Of a stretch of 64,000 nucleotides of DNA, positions 49,258-58,762 are shown piece by piece. The position numbers were made by a program, and so were the translations under genes. How positions within the stretch are numbered: position 1 is the first letter of the stretch; every line of letters begins with the position of its first letter. The notes beneath the pieces were generated by a model. That model ran no database searches, had not been told where the DNA came from, and saw only the letters and a program-made list of their open reading frames with translations. Origin of the DNA: Pumilibacter muris (lineage in GTDB: Bacteria; Bacillota; Clostridia; Christensenellales; Pumilibacteraceae); the NCBI RefSeq assembly GCF_943193045.1, contig NZ_CALPCN010000004.1:156727-220726 (forward strand). Direction: 5' to 3'.

Positions 49258-49830
49258 ATGAAAACGGTTAAAGATAAATATTTGGTAGTGGGCGCCGATT
49301 TTGCCGGCTTTCCTCTTAAAGAAGCGGTGGTTGCGCACCTTAAAGCAAAGGGTTGGAAGATAGAGGATTTGGGCGTTAGAACAGACAGCGACCCGAACGA
49401 TACCGACAATATGTTTCATCGCGTAGGGCTTAGGGTGGGCGCAAAAATAAGCGAAGGAGAGTACGAGCGCGCTCTTTTGTTCTGCGGCACCGGCATGGGT
49501 ATACATATTGCCGCAAGCAAATGCCCGCACGTTCATGCGGGCGTTGTGGAAAGCGTTCCCGCCGCGCTCAGAGCTATTACTGGCAACGGGGTGAACGTGC
49601 TTGCAATGGGCGCGTTTTATGTGGCTCCCGCTATGGGTTGCGACATTGCCGACGCATACCTTAACGCCGAACTCGGCAGCGGTTACGAGTGGTGGCACAA
49701 TTTTTATGAGTTCCACAAACTTGCAATCGACGAACTCGAGGCGTTCGATTACAAAGAGTTTAAGAAAAACGGCTTTAAAGTTAATAAACTCGGCGACTTC
49801 GATTTGACTTTGGAGACAAAACCCGAGTAA
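49258..49830 (+). CDS. RpiB/LacAB-family sugar-phosphate isomerase
   Basis: The 190-residue enzyme has the RpiB fold: GADFAGFPLKEAVVAHL near the start and the catalytic-loop pattern LLFCGTGMGIHIAASK with Cys (about 75-90). Ribose-5-phosphate isomerase, galactose-6-phosphate and allose-type isomerases share this family, so the substrate is not fixed. It may connect pentoses from the arabinose-rich glycan locus to central metabolism. GGAG is present and a terminator follows at 49861. Confidence 0.8.
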   Translation: MKTVKDKYLVVGADFAGFPLKEAVVAHLKAKGWKIEDLGVRTDSDPNDTDNMFHRVGLRVGAKISEGEYERALLFCGTGMGIHIAASKCPHVHAGVVESVPAALRAITGNGVNVLAMGAFYVAPAMGCDIADAYLNAELGSGYEWWHNFYEFHKLAIDELEAFDYKEFKKNGFKVNKLGDFDLTLETKPE

Positions 49831-49860
49831 ATTATTATAGAATTTTAATACAAAAACTCA

Positions 49861-49891
49861 ATCCCGCAGGCTCGCCGTCTGCGGGATTTTT
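49861..49891 (+). terminator. terminator of the RpiB-family gene
   Basis: ATCCCGCAG (49861-49869) pairs with CTGCGGGAT (49879-49887), followed by a run of T. Confidence 0.85.
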
Positions 49892-50042
49892 TTGTTATTT
49901 TCGTTTTTCCTACAAACGTGGGCTTGTAGAAACTTGAAGAAAATTGACAAAAAATGTAAAAAAGTATAATATTATTGTATAATAATGGAGAGTTTTGAAG
50001 GTTTTCGAAGAAAAACGAAGCTTTCCGAAGGGGAATAAAGCC

Positions 50043-51338
50043 ATGAAAAAAGTTAAAAAGGGAAGTAACATATTAAAAGCGTTGAGCCGCGTAACGGTTG
50101 CGGCACTTATGGCTCTTGTCGCGTTTATGGCGTTCGCGTGCTCCGACGCTTCGCGCGGCAACACGTCGGGCGTCGGGTCGGATTCCAACACTCCGCCCGC
50201 AATTACCGAGCCTAACGAGCCGGACGGAGAAAATCCGCCGACCGACGGCGAAGAAAAACCGTCGGAGCCTGATAAAGAGCCTGATAAAGACCCCGAAAAT
50301 CCCGACGACAAAGAACCGGGAGGCGAAACTCTTCCCGACGGCGGCGACAAAGAGCCCGAACCCGACGATAAAGACCCCGAAAATCCGGGAGATAAAGAGC
50401 CCGGCGGCGATAAAGAGCCGGATAAAGAAGAACCCGACGAGCCGCAACCGCCCGAACAGGAAAAAAGCGTTTTCGAAGGAAGTTGGTACGGTTGGATTGC
50501 GGGCGACACCGAATGCGAATATACGTTGAACATAGACGCCGACGGCAATTTAACGGAAGGCTCAGTTTATATAACCGAAACATTAGACGTTCAAACAACC
50601 GACATTTACGCAAATTGCGAAGCGTCGGAGACTGACGGCGTGCTTACTATTACCGACCGCGAGGACGGGAATAAAAACGCTACTTTTTGTTATGCGGACG
50701 GAAAAATAGAAGCTACGGGTTTTTCGGGCGAAACTCTTAGCCTTATTAAAGACGCGACTAACACCAAAAGCGAAGTGTTGGCGCGGCTCGAAGGGACGTA
50801 TGTGGGAAACGACTTCGACGAAGACGGGCAAGAATTTAACTATGTTCTTACTTTCGATTCGAAGGGCGTTTGCTCTCCGCAAGACGATTCTTACGAACTT
50901 TATTCGGTGAGAATAGTAAACGGGGTAATTACCGTTGACGATTTTGATAAATTATACGAGCTTATGTTCGATTACGATAACCGTACTTTAACTTTCGTAA
51001 GTTCGCCTGCGGGAGTTCAAACAGTTCTCGAACGCGAAGTTCTTGCCGTGCCTCCCGACGCGTTTGTCGGTTTGTGGAAAAGCAAGGAAGCGGGCGACTC
51101 GGTTGCATACGAACTTGCGCTGAACAAGGACGGCTCTTTTTCGCTGTTCAAAATTTACGACAACGAAAAAGAGGATATAAGCGACAGATATTTTATTACA
51201 TACGATAGAACTACGGTTTACATAACGGGAAAAGACGAGTCTTACAGCAGCGTAAAGCTTGTGTATGACGAATTTTCTGATAAATTTGTTATGTTACCTG
51301 ATTTTACGGGAGAAGAATCATTGTTCGAGCGGGTTTAA
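50043..51338 (+). CDS. lipoprotein with acidic Pro/Glu/Asp-rich linker
   Basis: From ATG 50043 (behind AAGGGG) the 431-residue lipoprotein has a lipobox FMAFAC (Cys about residue 35), then a PDKEP/DKEPGG-rich acidic linker (about 55-145) that should hold the rest away from the membrane, then two repeated beta domains with SLFEGSW and FVGLWKSK-type starts (about 145-270 and 340-430). The pattern resembles surface-anchored beta-sandwich repeats. Its role is unknown, possibly in cell-envelope binding. Confidence 0.7.
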   Translation: MKKVKKGSNILKALSRVTVAALMALVAFMAFACSDASRGNTSGVGSDSNTPPAITEPNEPDGENPPTDGEEKPSEPDKEPDKDPENPDDKEPGGETLPDGGDKEPEPDDKDPENPGDKEPGGDKEPDKEEPDEPQPPEQEKSVFEGSWYGWIAGDTECEYTLNIDADGNLTEGSVYITETLDVQTTDIYANCEASETDGVLTITDREDGNKNATFCYADGKIEATGFSGETLSLIKDATNTKSEVLARLEGTYVGNDFDEDGQEFNYVLTFDSKGVCSPQDDSYELYSVRIVNGVITVDDFDKLYELMFDYDNRTLTFVSSPAGVQTVLEREVLAVPPDAFVGLWKSKEAGDSVAYELALNKDGSFSLFKIYDNEKEDISDRYFITYDRTTVYITGKDESYSSVKLVYDEFSDKFVMLPDFTGEESLFERV

Positions 51339-51417
51339 AGATTTATAAAAATATTGTGAAATTTTTAGTTCATATCGTTTGACAATAGTATTATATGTTA
51401 AAAAACGCATAAGTAAA

Positions 51418-51458
51418 GCAAGCGGAATCGGTATTTGGACTGTGCCGATACCGCTTGC
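51418..51458. terminator. bidirectional-type hairpin after the lipoprotein gene
   Basis: GCAAGCGG (51418-51425) pairs with CCGCTTGC (51451-51458), extended by ATCGG/CCGAT with a single-base bulge. It probably ends the lipoprotein transcript. Confidence 0.6.
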
Positions 51459-51552
51459 AATATTTAATTAAAATCTAATCTTATAAATATTGACTGAAAT
51501 TGCGAGTTGGGAGTAAAATAAAAGCATAAACACCGATTACGGAGAATGTGAT

Positions 51553-54500
51553 ATGGCGAAAAAAGTTGTTCAAACCGACAACATAGTTGCGAGCGGAAAA
51601 GGAACGACAAAAACGCAAAACGGAAAAGCTCCCGTTAAAAAGAAAAAACACGGTTGTAGGAATTGTTTTATTACGATTCTCGTTTTCATTTTGGTTATAG
51701 GAGTCGCGGGATATTTTACCGCCGACTTTTTCACGCGCAAATATATAGACATGAGCTTATCGAGTTGCTTTGGCGTATTGCGCGATTTGCGTTCGGTAAA
51801 GCCGAGCAAGATTGTAACCAACGGTTACGGCGACAACGACTACAAACGGTTTAACACCGAGCTTAAACAACAGCTGTTTTTGAAAAGCGACGTTGATTTC
51901 GGTTCGGATAAGCTTATCGCCTCGATTATAGACAATATACAAGAAGACGGGGAAGAGGGAGGAGAAACCGAAAATTCCGACTCCGAAAGTTTGCTTGCGC
52001 GCTCTGCGGGCGCGCTCGGCGCGGGGCTTGATACGAGCGGATTTTTAACCGAGCTTACCGAACTTTACGTCCGCGAAAATATGGACGCCGTAAGACTTGC
52101 GGGCTACAATGCCGCCGAACATTCCGATTACGTTATGCACATATCCGACAAAATGCTTGCGTCGGCTGTGAACAAAGCGATAAATTCGGTTGGAAAGTTA
52201 GACGCCATATCCGAAATGCTCGACGAATTCAACGTTGAAAAATTGAGCGATATTGCAAGCGTGGAGCAAATAATATTCGGCGAACACAAAGGAGTGAAAG
52301 ACGGCGCGGAAACCGACATTAAGGCTTTCACCGCAACGCTTTCGGTGAACTTGCGCGCTGTGGCCAATTCGCTCTTAAAGGAAAAAACGGGCAAAGACCT
52401 CAGCTTTGTAAGTAAGTTGTTTTTGCCTAAGCGTTTCTATGTTACGGTGGTAGTGCCGCTTGAAACAGGCGCAAGCATAGAAAACGCCGTGTATTTGAAC
52501 AATATGAGCGACGCGAAAATGAACCGCGCCTATAAACTCATAGACAACGTTACGGCGGCTGCGGGAAGCAAACTGAACGCCAAAGAAAAAATTTCGGGCG
52601 CTATTCTCGACTCTATGGGCGAAGTAACCGAAAACGTGAACGAAGTTTTCCCTCTTTCCGAAGCGCAAAACGGCGTTGTGGAATTCGACGTTTTCCAAAA
52701 GGTTATAGAACTCGGAAAAATCAACGAGGAGAACGGAGAACTTAAACCCGAAGAAAAGCGTTTGAACGCGAGCGATATTATAGGCACGCTTTCGGGTCTT
52801 GTTGCGAGCAGCCCCGACAACGCGATTAAAGAACAGTACGACTATTCTCATCAATATTTCGACTCGACTGCCGACAAAGTCGTGTATATCAAAACGGAAA
52901 ATCCGGGCGACGCGGTGGCGGGTATGCAATGGCTTGACTACAAAGAGCTTTTCATGCGCGAACTGTCTGAAAAATATATGCTCGATTTAACTATGGGAAC
53001 GCCCGACCTTTCCGACGACGTTACGTTCGACGACCTTATGCACCTTTTCGGACTGGGCGACCCGCTTAGTGAGCCGAAAGAACTCGAATTGCTCGATTTG
53101 TTCGATTCGAGCAAATTAAACGGCATTTTCGAACAAGAAAACAAAAAGGTAAACGTGGACAGCCGAATGCTCGGCGCCATTTTGCAAACGCAAATAAACA
53201 ATTTAATATCGAGCGGCGGTTCGCTTGGCTCGTGCAATCCCAAGCTCGAATACGTTTACACTTACCTCACAAGCGAAAACCATGTTATGCACAACATGCT
53301 CGAAGCCGCGATTTCGGTAGACGTCCGCTCGCTATTGCCGAAAGACGCGGGCGTGTCGTCTATGGTGGCGGGGCTTGTGGGAGACAGCGCGGTAGTCACT
53401 TTTAACGTGGACGTTACGCCGAATACCGACGAGAATTTTAAATATTTAGATAGCTCTCTTTCTTATAACGGATTGAATAAAGAAAAAACCGAACTTGTGC
53501 TCAAAACCGTGTCGGCTTTTGTGAGCGATTTTAACACCGAGAAACTGTTGGAGCAGGTCGAAACGCCGATGCGCGACACAATCGGCAAAATGAACGACGT
53601 GATTTCGATTAAGCTTTGTTCGTCGGAAATAGACCTCGACGCAACGCCGTCCGAACTTCCGCCCGCAATTCAGCTTTCCGACGTGTTCGAAACGGTTAAA
53701 AACATGTTGTTTAAAGACGACGAGAACATAACCGCGCAGGGAATAGAAAACGTTTTAAAAAGCATAGACGCGGTGAACGGCACGAACTTCGAACAAGAAT
53801 ATCTTAAAAACGTCAGCCTTTCCGCCGATTATAAAAGCTCGCTCGAAGAACTGTCTCGAAAATACTATATTAAAGGAAACTACGAAACGTTCGATTCTCT
53901 TTTCGGCGACGCCGGCATACTAAGCCCCGACAAGTTCGATTCCGACAAATTCGAACTTGAAAGAATGTATCACGACCCTTCCTCCGAAGAATCGCTTCGC
54001 CCGTTGTTTACCGACGGCGACATTGCCGCGCTCGTGCTCGAAAAAATGAAGAGCGAAACCGATTCGGGAAGCGAGCTTTACACTCATTTGCTTAAAGTTA
54101 AAGGCGTGAGAATAAGCAAAGGCGGAAGCGAACCCACTTTAACGGCGGTATTCGAACTCGATTCGTCGTCGCTCGTGGACTCGAACAACGCCGACGAACT
54201 GAGGCTGTTGCCCGCCGATAAAATTTACTTGCGCGCCACTGTTAAGCTTTCGTCGGTTGGATACTACAATCAATCGAACGGCGAGGAATACTTCGGCGAA
54301 GAAGAACCCGACGCGAGCTATACGCCGTTTTTCCGCACCGATATAACGCTTAACGACATGGACGCCGAAACTTATATCACCGCCGTAAACATGCTAAACA
54401 GCCTTAACAAAAACAAAGACGAAAACAGCGCGAAAGCGGTTGATTTCGAGGTCGTCGCGCGCGACATAGGGGCGGTTGTATACGGCAGAATTTCGGCAAT

Positions 54501-55302
54501 GCAAAACTCGCTCGGCTCCGATACCGAATTCGTAGACGGCGGCGTGCGCCTCGCTTCGGTATACGGCTACATGCGCACATCGTTGCTTTCCGAAAACTCC
54601 GCCGCGTCGGCAGCTGACGTTAAAGCCGCCGTTCAAGGGCTCGTTGCCAAAAACAACGCCCTTTCGGAAAATTCCGAGCACAACTACGACGCCGAAAAAA
54701 TAATAGAAAATCCGCTTAACAACGCGGTTAATTTCAAATTCGAAAACGCAAAAATTTCTATGACCGACCGTTCGTTCGGTCGCGGACTTGCGGGCGGATT
54801 TAACGTTGATTTGGGCGGCGGAATAAGCTATACTGCCCCCGCCGTGCTCGGCGACGGAAACGGCTATTCGCTTACGCAGCTCAATATTTTGAGCGGGACT
54901 CTCGGCGAAAGAAAAGAATTTTTGCAAGGGTTCGGAAAGCCTGTCGGCGAGAGCGGAACTTTTGTAGAACTTACGTTCTCGCTCGAATTGAGGCAAATAG
55001 GAACGGGCGACTTTAAAAACGCGCTTCCCGAAAACGTGAACGTAACCGTGCTGTTTTCTAAGAGCGCGAGCGGCTACGATTTCGAATATTTCCGCATAAA
55101 CGAATTAAACGAGACTCGCCAAAACATTTTGTTCGAACTTGCGGGGATAGACGTTAGTCAATACGTCGAGACGCAAATTGCTAAGTGCGAAACCGCGCTC
55201 GCCGCATATTCGGGCGCCGAACTGCATTCGCTTTCGTCGGCTCCGAGCGGCGCTTATCCCGAAGGCGGCAAAGGTTATATAGAGTTTTTGCCGCAAGCAT
55301 AA
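51553..55302 (+). CDS. giant single-pass membrane protein of unknown function (1249 aa)
   Basis: The protein has a basic cytosolic start (about 1-35, PVKKKKHGCRNC), one membrane helix (about 37-58, ITILVFILVIGVAGYF) and an outside region of about 1190 residues with many helix-beta modules of 100-200 residues and Asp/Ser-rich loops. No cysteine-rich, catalytic or binding motif is recognisable. It stands 51 bp before recF with its own GGAG site (about 8 nt before ATG 51553). The size and anchor suggest a lipid-bridging (AsmA-like) or envelope-assembly role; this is a guess. Confidence 0.7.
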   Translation: MAKKVVQTDNIVASGKGTTKTQNGKAPVKKKKHGCRNCFITILVFILVIGVAGYFTADFFTRKYIDMSLSSCFGVLRDLRSVKPSKIVTNGYGDNDYKRFNTELKQQLFLKSDVDFGSDKLIASIIDNIQEDGEEGGETENSDSESLLARSAGALGAGLDTSGFLTELTELYVRENMDAVRLAGYNAAEHSDYVMHISDKMLASAVNKAINSVGKLDAISEMLDEFNVEKLSDIASVEQIIFGEHKGVKDGAETDIKAFTATLSVNLRAVANSLLKEKTGKDLSFVSKLFLPKRFYVTVVVPLETGASIENAVYLNNMSDAKMNRAYKLIDNVTAAAGSKLNAKEKISGAILDSMGEVTENVNEVFPLSEAQNGVVEFDVFQKVIELGKINEENGELKPEEKRLNASDIIGTLSGLVASSPDNAIKEQYDYSHQYFDSTADKVVYIKTENPGDAVAGMQWLDYKELFMRELSEKYMLDLTMGTPDLSDDVTFDDLMHLFGLGDPLSEPKELELLDLFDSSKLNGIFEQENKKVNVDSRMLGAILQTQINNLISSGGSLGSCNPKLEYVYTYLTSENHVMHNMLEAAISVDVRSLLPKDAGVSSMVAGLVGDSAVVTFNVDVTPNTDENFKYLDSSLSYNGLNKEKTELVLKTVSAFVSDFNTEKLLEQVETPMRDTIGKMNDVISIKLCSSEIDLDATPSELPPAIQLSDVFETVKNMLFKDDENITAQGIENVLKSIDAVNGTNFEQEYLKNVSLSADYKSSLEELSRKYYIKGNYETFDSLFGDAGILSPDKFDSDKFELERMYHDPSSEESLRPLFTDGDIAALVLEKMKSETDSGSELYTHLLKVKGVRISKGGSEPTLTAVFELDSSSLVDSNNADELRLLPADKIYLRATVKLSSVGYYNQSNGEEYFGEEEPDASYTPFFRTDITLNDMDAETYITAVNMLNSLNKNKDENSAKAVDFEVVARDIGAVVYGRISAMQNSLGSDTEFVDGGVRLASVYGYMRTSLLSENSAASAADVKAAVQGLVAKNNALSENSEHNYDAEKIIENPLNNAVNFKFENAKISMTDRSFGRGLAGGFNVDLGGGISYTAPAVLGDGNGYSLTQLNILSGTLGERKEFLQGFGKPVGESGTFVELTFSLELRQIGTGDFKNALPENVNVTVLFSKSASGYDFEYFRINELNETRQNILFELAGIDVSQYVETQIAKCETALAAYSGAELHSLSSAPSGAYPEGGKGYIEFLPQA

Positions 55303-55315
55303 TTAAAGATTGCGC

Positions 55316-55344
55316 TTGATTTATTGCGGGCGTTGTGCTATACT
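55316..55344 (+). promoter_or_regulatory. recF promoter, near-leaderless
   Basis: TTGATT (55316-55321), 17 bp and TATACT (55339-55344). Only 9 nt separate the -10 box from ATG 55354, so the predicted leader is about 2-3 nt. Confidence 0.7.
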
Positions 55345-55353
55345 TTATAAGAT

Positions 55354-56454
55354 ATGATTGTTTTAAGTGCCGAGCTTAACGACTACCGCAACTACGGGCA
55401 AACGCGCGTAGAGTTCGGCGGCGGCATAAACGTGCTTTGCGGCGACAACGCGCAAGGAAAAACCAACCTTTTGGAAGCGGTTTATCTTTGCAGCGTGGGG
55501 CGTTCGCCGCGCACACCGCGCGATAAAGAACTTATAAAAAAAGGTTGCGAGCGGGGCAGAATAAAGCTTACGCAAGAAGACAGGGGCGGCTCCAACACCG
55601 TAGAAATTCTTTTAGACCGCGTGGAGAACAAGCGCGTCGCCATTAACGGTATGCCTATAACGCGCATGGGCGAGCTTATGGGCGTTGTTGCGGCGGTGTA
55701 TTTTTCGCCCGACGAAATGAGAATTATAAAAGACGCGCCCGGCGACAGGCGGCGTTTTATGGACATTGCGCTTTGCCGCATGAGTAAAGCGTATTTTTAC
55801 CTTTTGGGCAGATACAACAAAATTCTCGCGCAAAGAAACAGGCTTTTAAAAAGCGGAAAAGCCACCGACGACGTTTTGGACGTGTGGGACGCGCAACTTG
55901 CGTCGGAGGGAGCGAAAATCGCCAAAACCCGACGCGGCTACGTTGAACGGCTTAGCAAATACGCGAAAGAGGCTCACGAATTTTTGTCGGACGGCAAAGA
56001 AAGTTTGTGCCTCGAATACGAAGGTTTCGAGGGTAACGACGCGCAGGAAGCCGAAAAAAATTTTGCGGCGGAACTTAAAAAAAACCGCGAACGCGACAGG
56101 CAGTTTTGCTTTACTTCGTGCGGAGTGCAAAAAGACGACATTGCCGTTAAAGTGGGCGAAGTTGACGTGCGCGCCTACGGTTCGCAAGGGCAACAGCGAA
56201 CGGCGGCGCTCAGCCTTAAACTTTCCGAAATGGAAATGCACTACGCTCAAAGCGGCGAATATCCCGCGCTGTTGCTCGACGACGTTTTGAGCGAACTCGA
56301 CCCGTGCCGCCAACGCAAGTTAATCGAGCGGAGCAAAAAATATCAAACGATTATAACGTGCACTCATCTTCCCGCCGAAATCGAGTCGGCGCTCGGCGAA
56401 TATTCGCTGTTTTCGGTAAAGTCGGGAACTGTTACTACCGTTGACAAACCGTAG
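55354..56454 (+). CDS. recF: DNA replication and repair protein RecF
   Basis: The 366-residue ABC-type ATPase has Walker A GDNAQGKTNLLEA (about 31-43), a signature-like region YGSQGQQRTAALSLKLSE (about 273-290) and Walker B LLLDDVLSELD (about 306-316). It loads RecA at gaps in DNA. It normally lies near dnaA/dnaN/gyrB; here it follows a giant membrane protein gene and precedes a HAD phosphatase, so the ancestral replication-origin cluster is not visible around it. Confidence 0.95.
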   Translation: MIVLSAELNDYRNYGQTRVEFGGGINVLCGDNAQGKTNLLEAVYLCSVGRSPRTPRDKELIKKGCERGRIKLTQEDRGGSNTVEILLDRVENKRVAINGMPITRMGELMGVVAAVYFSPDEMRIIKDAPGDRRRFMDIALCRMSKAYFYLLGRYNKILAQRNRLLKSGKATDDVLDVWDAQLASEGAKIAKTRRGYVERLSKYAKEAHEFLSDGKESLCLEYEGFEGNDAQEAEKNFAAELKKNRERDRQFCFTSCGVQKDDIAVKVGEVDVRAYGSQGQQRTAALSLKLSEMEMHYAQSGEYPALLLDDVLSELDPCRQRKLIERSKKYQTIITCTHLPAEIESALGEYSLFSVKSGTVTTVDKP

Positions 56455-56470
56455 CGGAATAGAGTATAAT
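56441..56470 (+). promoter_or_regulatory. promoter of the HAD gene, leaderless
   Basis: TTGACA (56441-56446), 18 bp and TATAAT (56465-56470). ATG 56478 is 7 nt further on, where the transcript should start. The -35 box lies inside the recF end. Confidence 0.7.
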
Positions 56471-56477
56471 TCAACAC

Positions 56478-57290
56478 ATGAACTACGATTTGATTATAAG
56501 CGATTTCGACGGCACTCTTTTGCGGCGGGACGACACCATTTCGCCGCGCACCGTTAAGGCTATTAAAGAGTTTACGGCGTTGGGCGGGATTTTCGGACTT
56601 TCGTCGGGGCGGGCGTTTTCGTCGCTAAGGCTTAGGCTCGGCGAGCTCGGGCTGAGCGGCTCTTTCCCGGTGCTGTGCTGTCAGGGCGCTATGTCGCGCG
56701 ATAGCGAAAGCGGCGAACTGTTGTATCAAATACCCATGCCCAAAGAGAGCGCCGTTGAGTTTTTGCGCAAAGCGGAGAACATGGGGCTTATGTGCCAGTT
56801 CTACACCGCCGATAAAGTTTACGCGCCGTCGCTCAACGAGAGAAACGAATATTATTTTAAACACAACCGCATTGTTCCCGAAGAAGTGGGAAAGGCGAGC
56901 GAGTTTGCCGAAAAGAACGATTTTCGGATTTTGAAAGCGCTTGCCATAATAGAGCCGAACGAACGCGAAAAAATGCTCTCGGAATTTGCGGGAATACGCG
57001 GCGTTAAAAGTTTCGCGTCGCACCCCATGCTTATAGAAGCGGTGTCGCAGTCGGCGGGCAAAGGCAACGGGCTGAAAAGTGTTTGCAAGACGCTCGGAAT
57101 AAACCTCGCGCGGAGCGTTGCGCTCGGCGACGAATTGAACGACGTGGAAATGATTGAAGCGGCGGGGTTGGGCGTTGCAATGGGCAACGCGGTGAACGAG
57201 GCGAAGCGCGTTGCCGACTGCGTTACGGCGGATTGCGACGCCGACGGAGTTGCGAAAGTTATAGAAAAAGTTGTGTCGGGCGAATTGTAA
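56478..57290 (+). CDS. Cof-type HAD-family phosphatase
   Basis: This 270-residue enzyme has the HAD motif I DFDGTLLRRD (about 9-18) and motif IV GDELNDVEMIEAAGLGVAMGNA (about 217-239), with a Cof-type cap domain (about 85-190). Such enzymes hydrolyse sugar phosphates or nucleotides; no specific substrate can be read. It lies 23 bp after recF but has its own promoter. Confidence 0.85.
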   Translation: MNYDLIISDFDGTLLRRDDTISPRTVKAIKEFTALGGIFGLSSGRAFSSLRLRLGELGLSGSFPVLCCQGAMSRDSESGELLYQIPMPKESAVEFLRKAENMGLMCQFYTADKVYAPSLNERNEYYFKHNRIVPEEVGKASEFAEKNDFRILKALAIIEPNEREKMLSEFAGIRGVKSFASHPMLIEAVSQSAGKGNGLKSVCKTLGINLARSVALGDELNDVEMIEAAGLGVAMGNAVNEAKRVADCVTADCDADGVAKVIEKVVSGEL

Positions 57291-57328
57291 TTTAAGCCGC
57301 GTCCGCTGTTTAAAAGGAGAATAAAAAC

Positions 57329-58324
57329 ATGGCGAAAATCAAAAAAATGACCAAAGTGTCGCACCGCGAGGTTGAAGAACACGCAACCGATTTAAGTGTG
57401 GACGCGTTTTGCAATCAACTCAATTTGGAAGTTTTACACAAAGGGAAAAGCAACGTTATTCATTTTTCCACTTTTAACATAAACCGACCGGGATTGCAAC
57501 TTGCCGACTATTACGAGCATTTCGGCTATGAGCGCGTTCAAGTTTTCGGAGAGCAGGAAATGGCGTATTTGCGCAGTATGACGCCCGCCGCGCGCCTTAG
57601 AGCTTGCGAGCGTCTTTTCGGCTACGACGTGCCGTGCGTGGTGGTGTGCGCGGCGCTCGACCCTTGCGAGGAATTGCTCGCGTGCGCCCGAAAATTCGAC
57701 CGCACCGTTCTTAGAAGCAATCAACGCACAACTATGTTCATGAACGAGTTGAGCATATTTTTAAACCGTTTGCTTGCGCCCATTCAAACCATTCACGGCG
57801 TTTTAATGGACTTATACGGCGTAGGCACTCTTTTAATAGGCAAGTCGAGCATAGGTAAGTCGGAAACCGCTTTGGAGCTCATTCAACGCGGACACCGCCT
57901 TGTTGCCGACGACGCCGTTTGTATTCGCCGCGTTTCCGACCACCTTATAGGTTCGGCTCCCGGAGTTATTCGCTATTTTATGGAGCTTAGGGGCATAGGG
58001 ATTATAGACGTTAGGCAAATGTACGGTTCGGGTGCCGTAAAACTCACAAAAGCTATCGACCTTGTGATTAAGCTCGAAACGTGGGACGAAGAAAAGGAAT
58101 ACGACCGTCTCGGAAACACCAAAGAAACGTATAACATTCTCGAAGTGGAACTTCCTATGCACACTGTGCCGGTAAAACCGGGCAGAAACCTTGCCGTAAT
58201 TTTGGAAGCCGCCGCGCGTAACTACCGCCTTAAAAGCATGGGCTTTGATACTCTTGCCGAGCTCGACAGCCGCATGCGCAACCGCGACCAAGACGACGAT
58301 TTGGATTTGTTTTTAGAGTTGTGA
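57329..58324 (+). CDS. hprK: HPr kinase/phosphorylase
   Basis: The 331-residue bifunctional enzyme phosphorylates Ser46 of HPr and controls carbon catabolite repression in Firmicutes. It has the N-terminal domain (about 1-135), the P-loop GKSSIGKSETAL (about 170-181), GIGIIDVRQMYGSGAV (about 226-241) and a C-terminal helix. The first P-loop residue differs from the common GESGIGKSE. It follows the HAD phosphatase by 38 bp with AAAAGGAG. It fits the glycan locus in the same window because catabolite repression would tune it. Confidence 0.93.
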   Translation: MAKIKKMTKVSHREVEEHATDLSVDAFCNQLNLEVLHKGKSNVIHFSTFNINRPGLQLADYYEHFGYERVQVFGEQEMAYLRSMTPAARLRACERLFGYDVPCVVVCAALDPCEELLACARKFDRTVLRSNQRTTMFMNELSIFLNRLLAPIQTIHGVLMDLYGVGTLLIGKSSIGKSETALELIQRGHRLVADDAVCIRRVSDHLIGSAPGVIRYFMELRGIGIIDVRQMYGSGAVKLTKAIDLVIKLETWDEEKEYDRLGNTKETYNILEVELPMHTVPVKPGRNLAVILEAAARNYRLKSMGFDTLAELDSRMRNRDQDDDLDLFLEL

Positions 58325-58762
58325 TTTTTGTTGCGACGCGCCGCAACTGTTCGACTTTATTCTTTTTCTCTTATTGAAACTTTTGCGCATAACCGCAACT
58401 TTAATTTTTCCGGCTTTTTGGTCGCAAAAAGCCTTGCAAAAACGATAAGAGGGAGGGACACTTTTCGATTGTGTCCCTCCCCTCTTAACACCCCACCCCG
58501 CAACGAAAAAGGCTGCGCCTTTTATGGCTTTTATAGGTTGGAGTATTCGGAACGCAATCGTTTTCTTATTTTGTTTCGGTTTTTATTCCCGTAACCGTTA
58601 AGAGGGGTTAAGGGGCGGAGCCCTTTATCGTTGCGAGGGGGCTCTGCAAGGGGGAACACAGCCGAAAGTGTTCCCCCTGCACGCTTTTTCGCCTAAGCCT
58701 TTTTGGCGCTCAAAAAGGCTGGAGTGCCCCGTTGCGCGCAAGCAATAATCCTTCTCCGCAAA
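58325..58762. repeat. palindrome-rich repeat cluster between hprK and murC
   Basis: This 440-bp stretch without a gene holds four strong hairpins: GGCTTTTT/AAAAAGCC (58412-58433), GGGAGGGACAC/GTGTCCCTCCC (58451-58481), GGGGGAACAC/GTGTTCCCCC (58650-58677) and AGCCTTTTT/AAAAAGGCT (58696-58720). Segments with CGCAACGAtAAAGG and GGCGGAGCCC occur in inverted orientation. It is probably a BIME- or MITE-like repeat unit. The 88-residue frame inside appears to be an artefact. Confidence 0.6.

Noticed and set aside
58328..58594. Frame of 88 residues after hprK
   Set aside because: It begins after the hprK stop in a palindrome-rich repeat, has no ribosome site and an unnatural composition.
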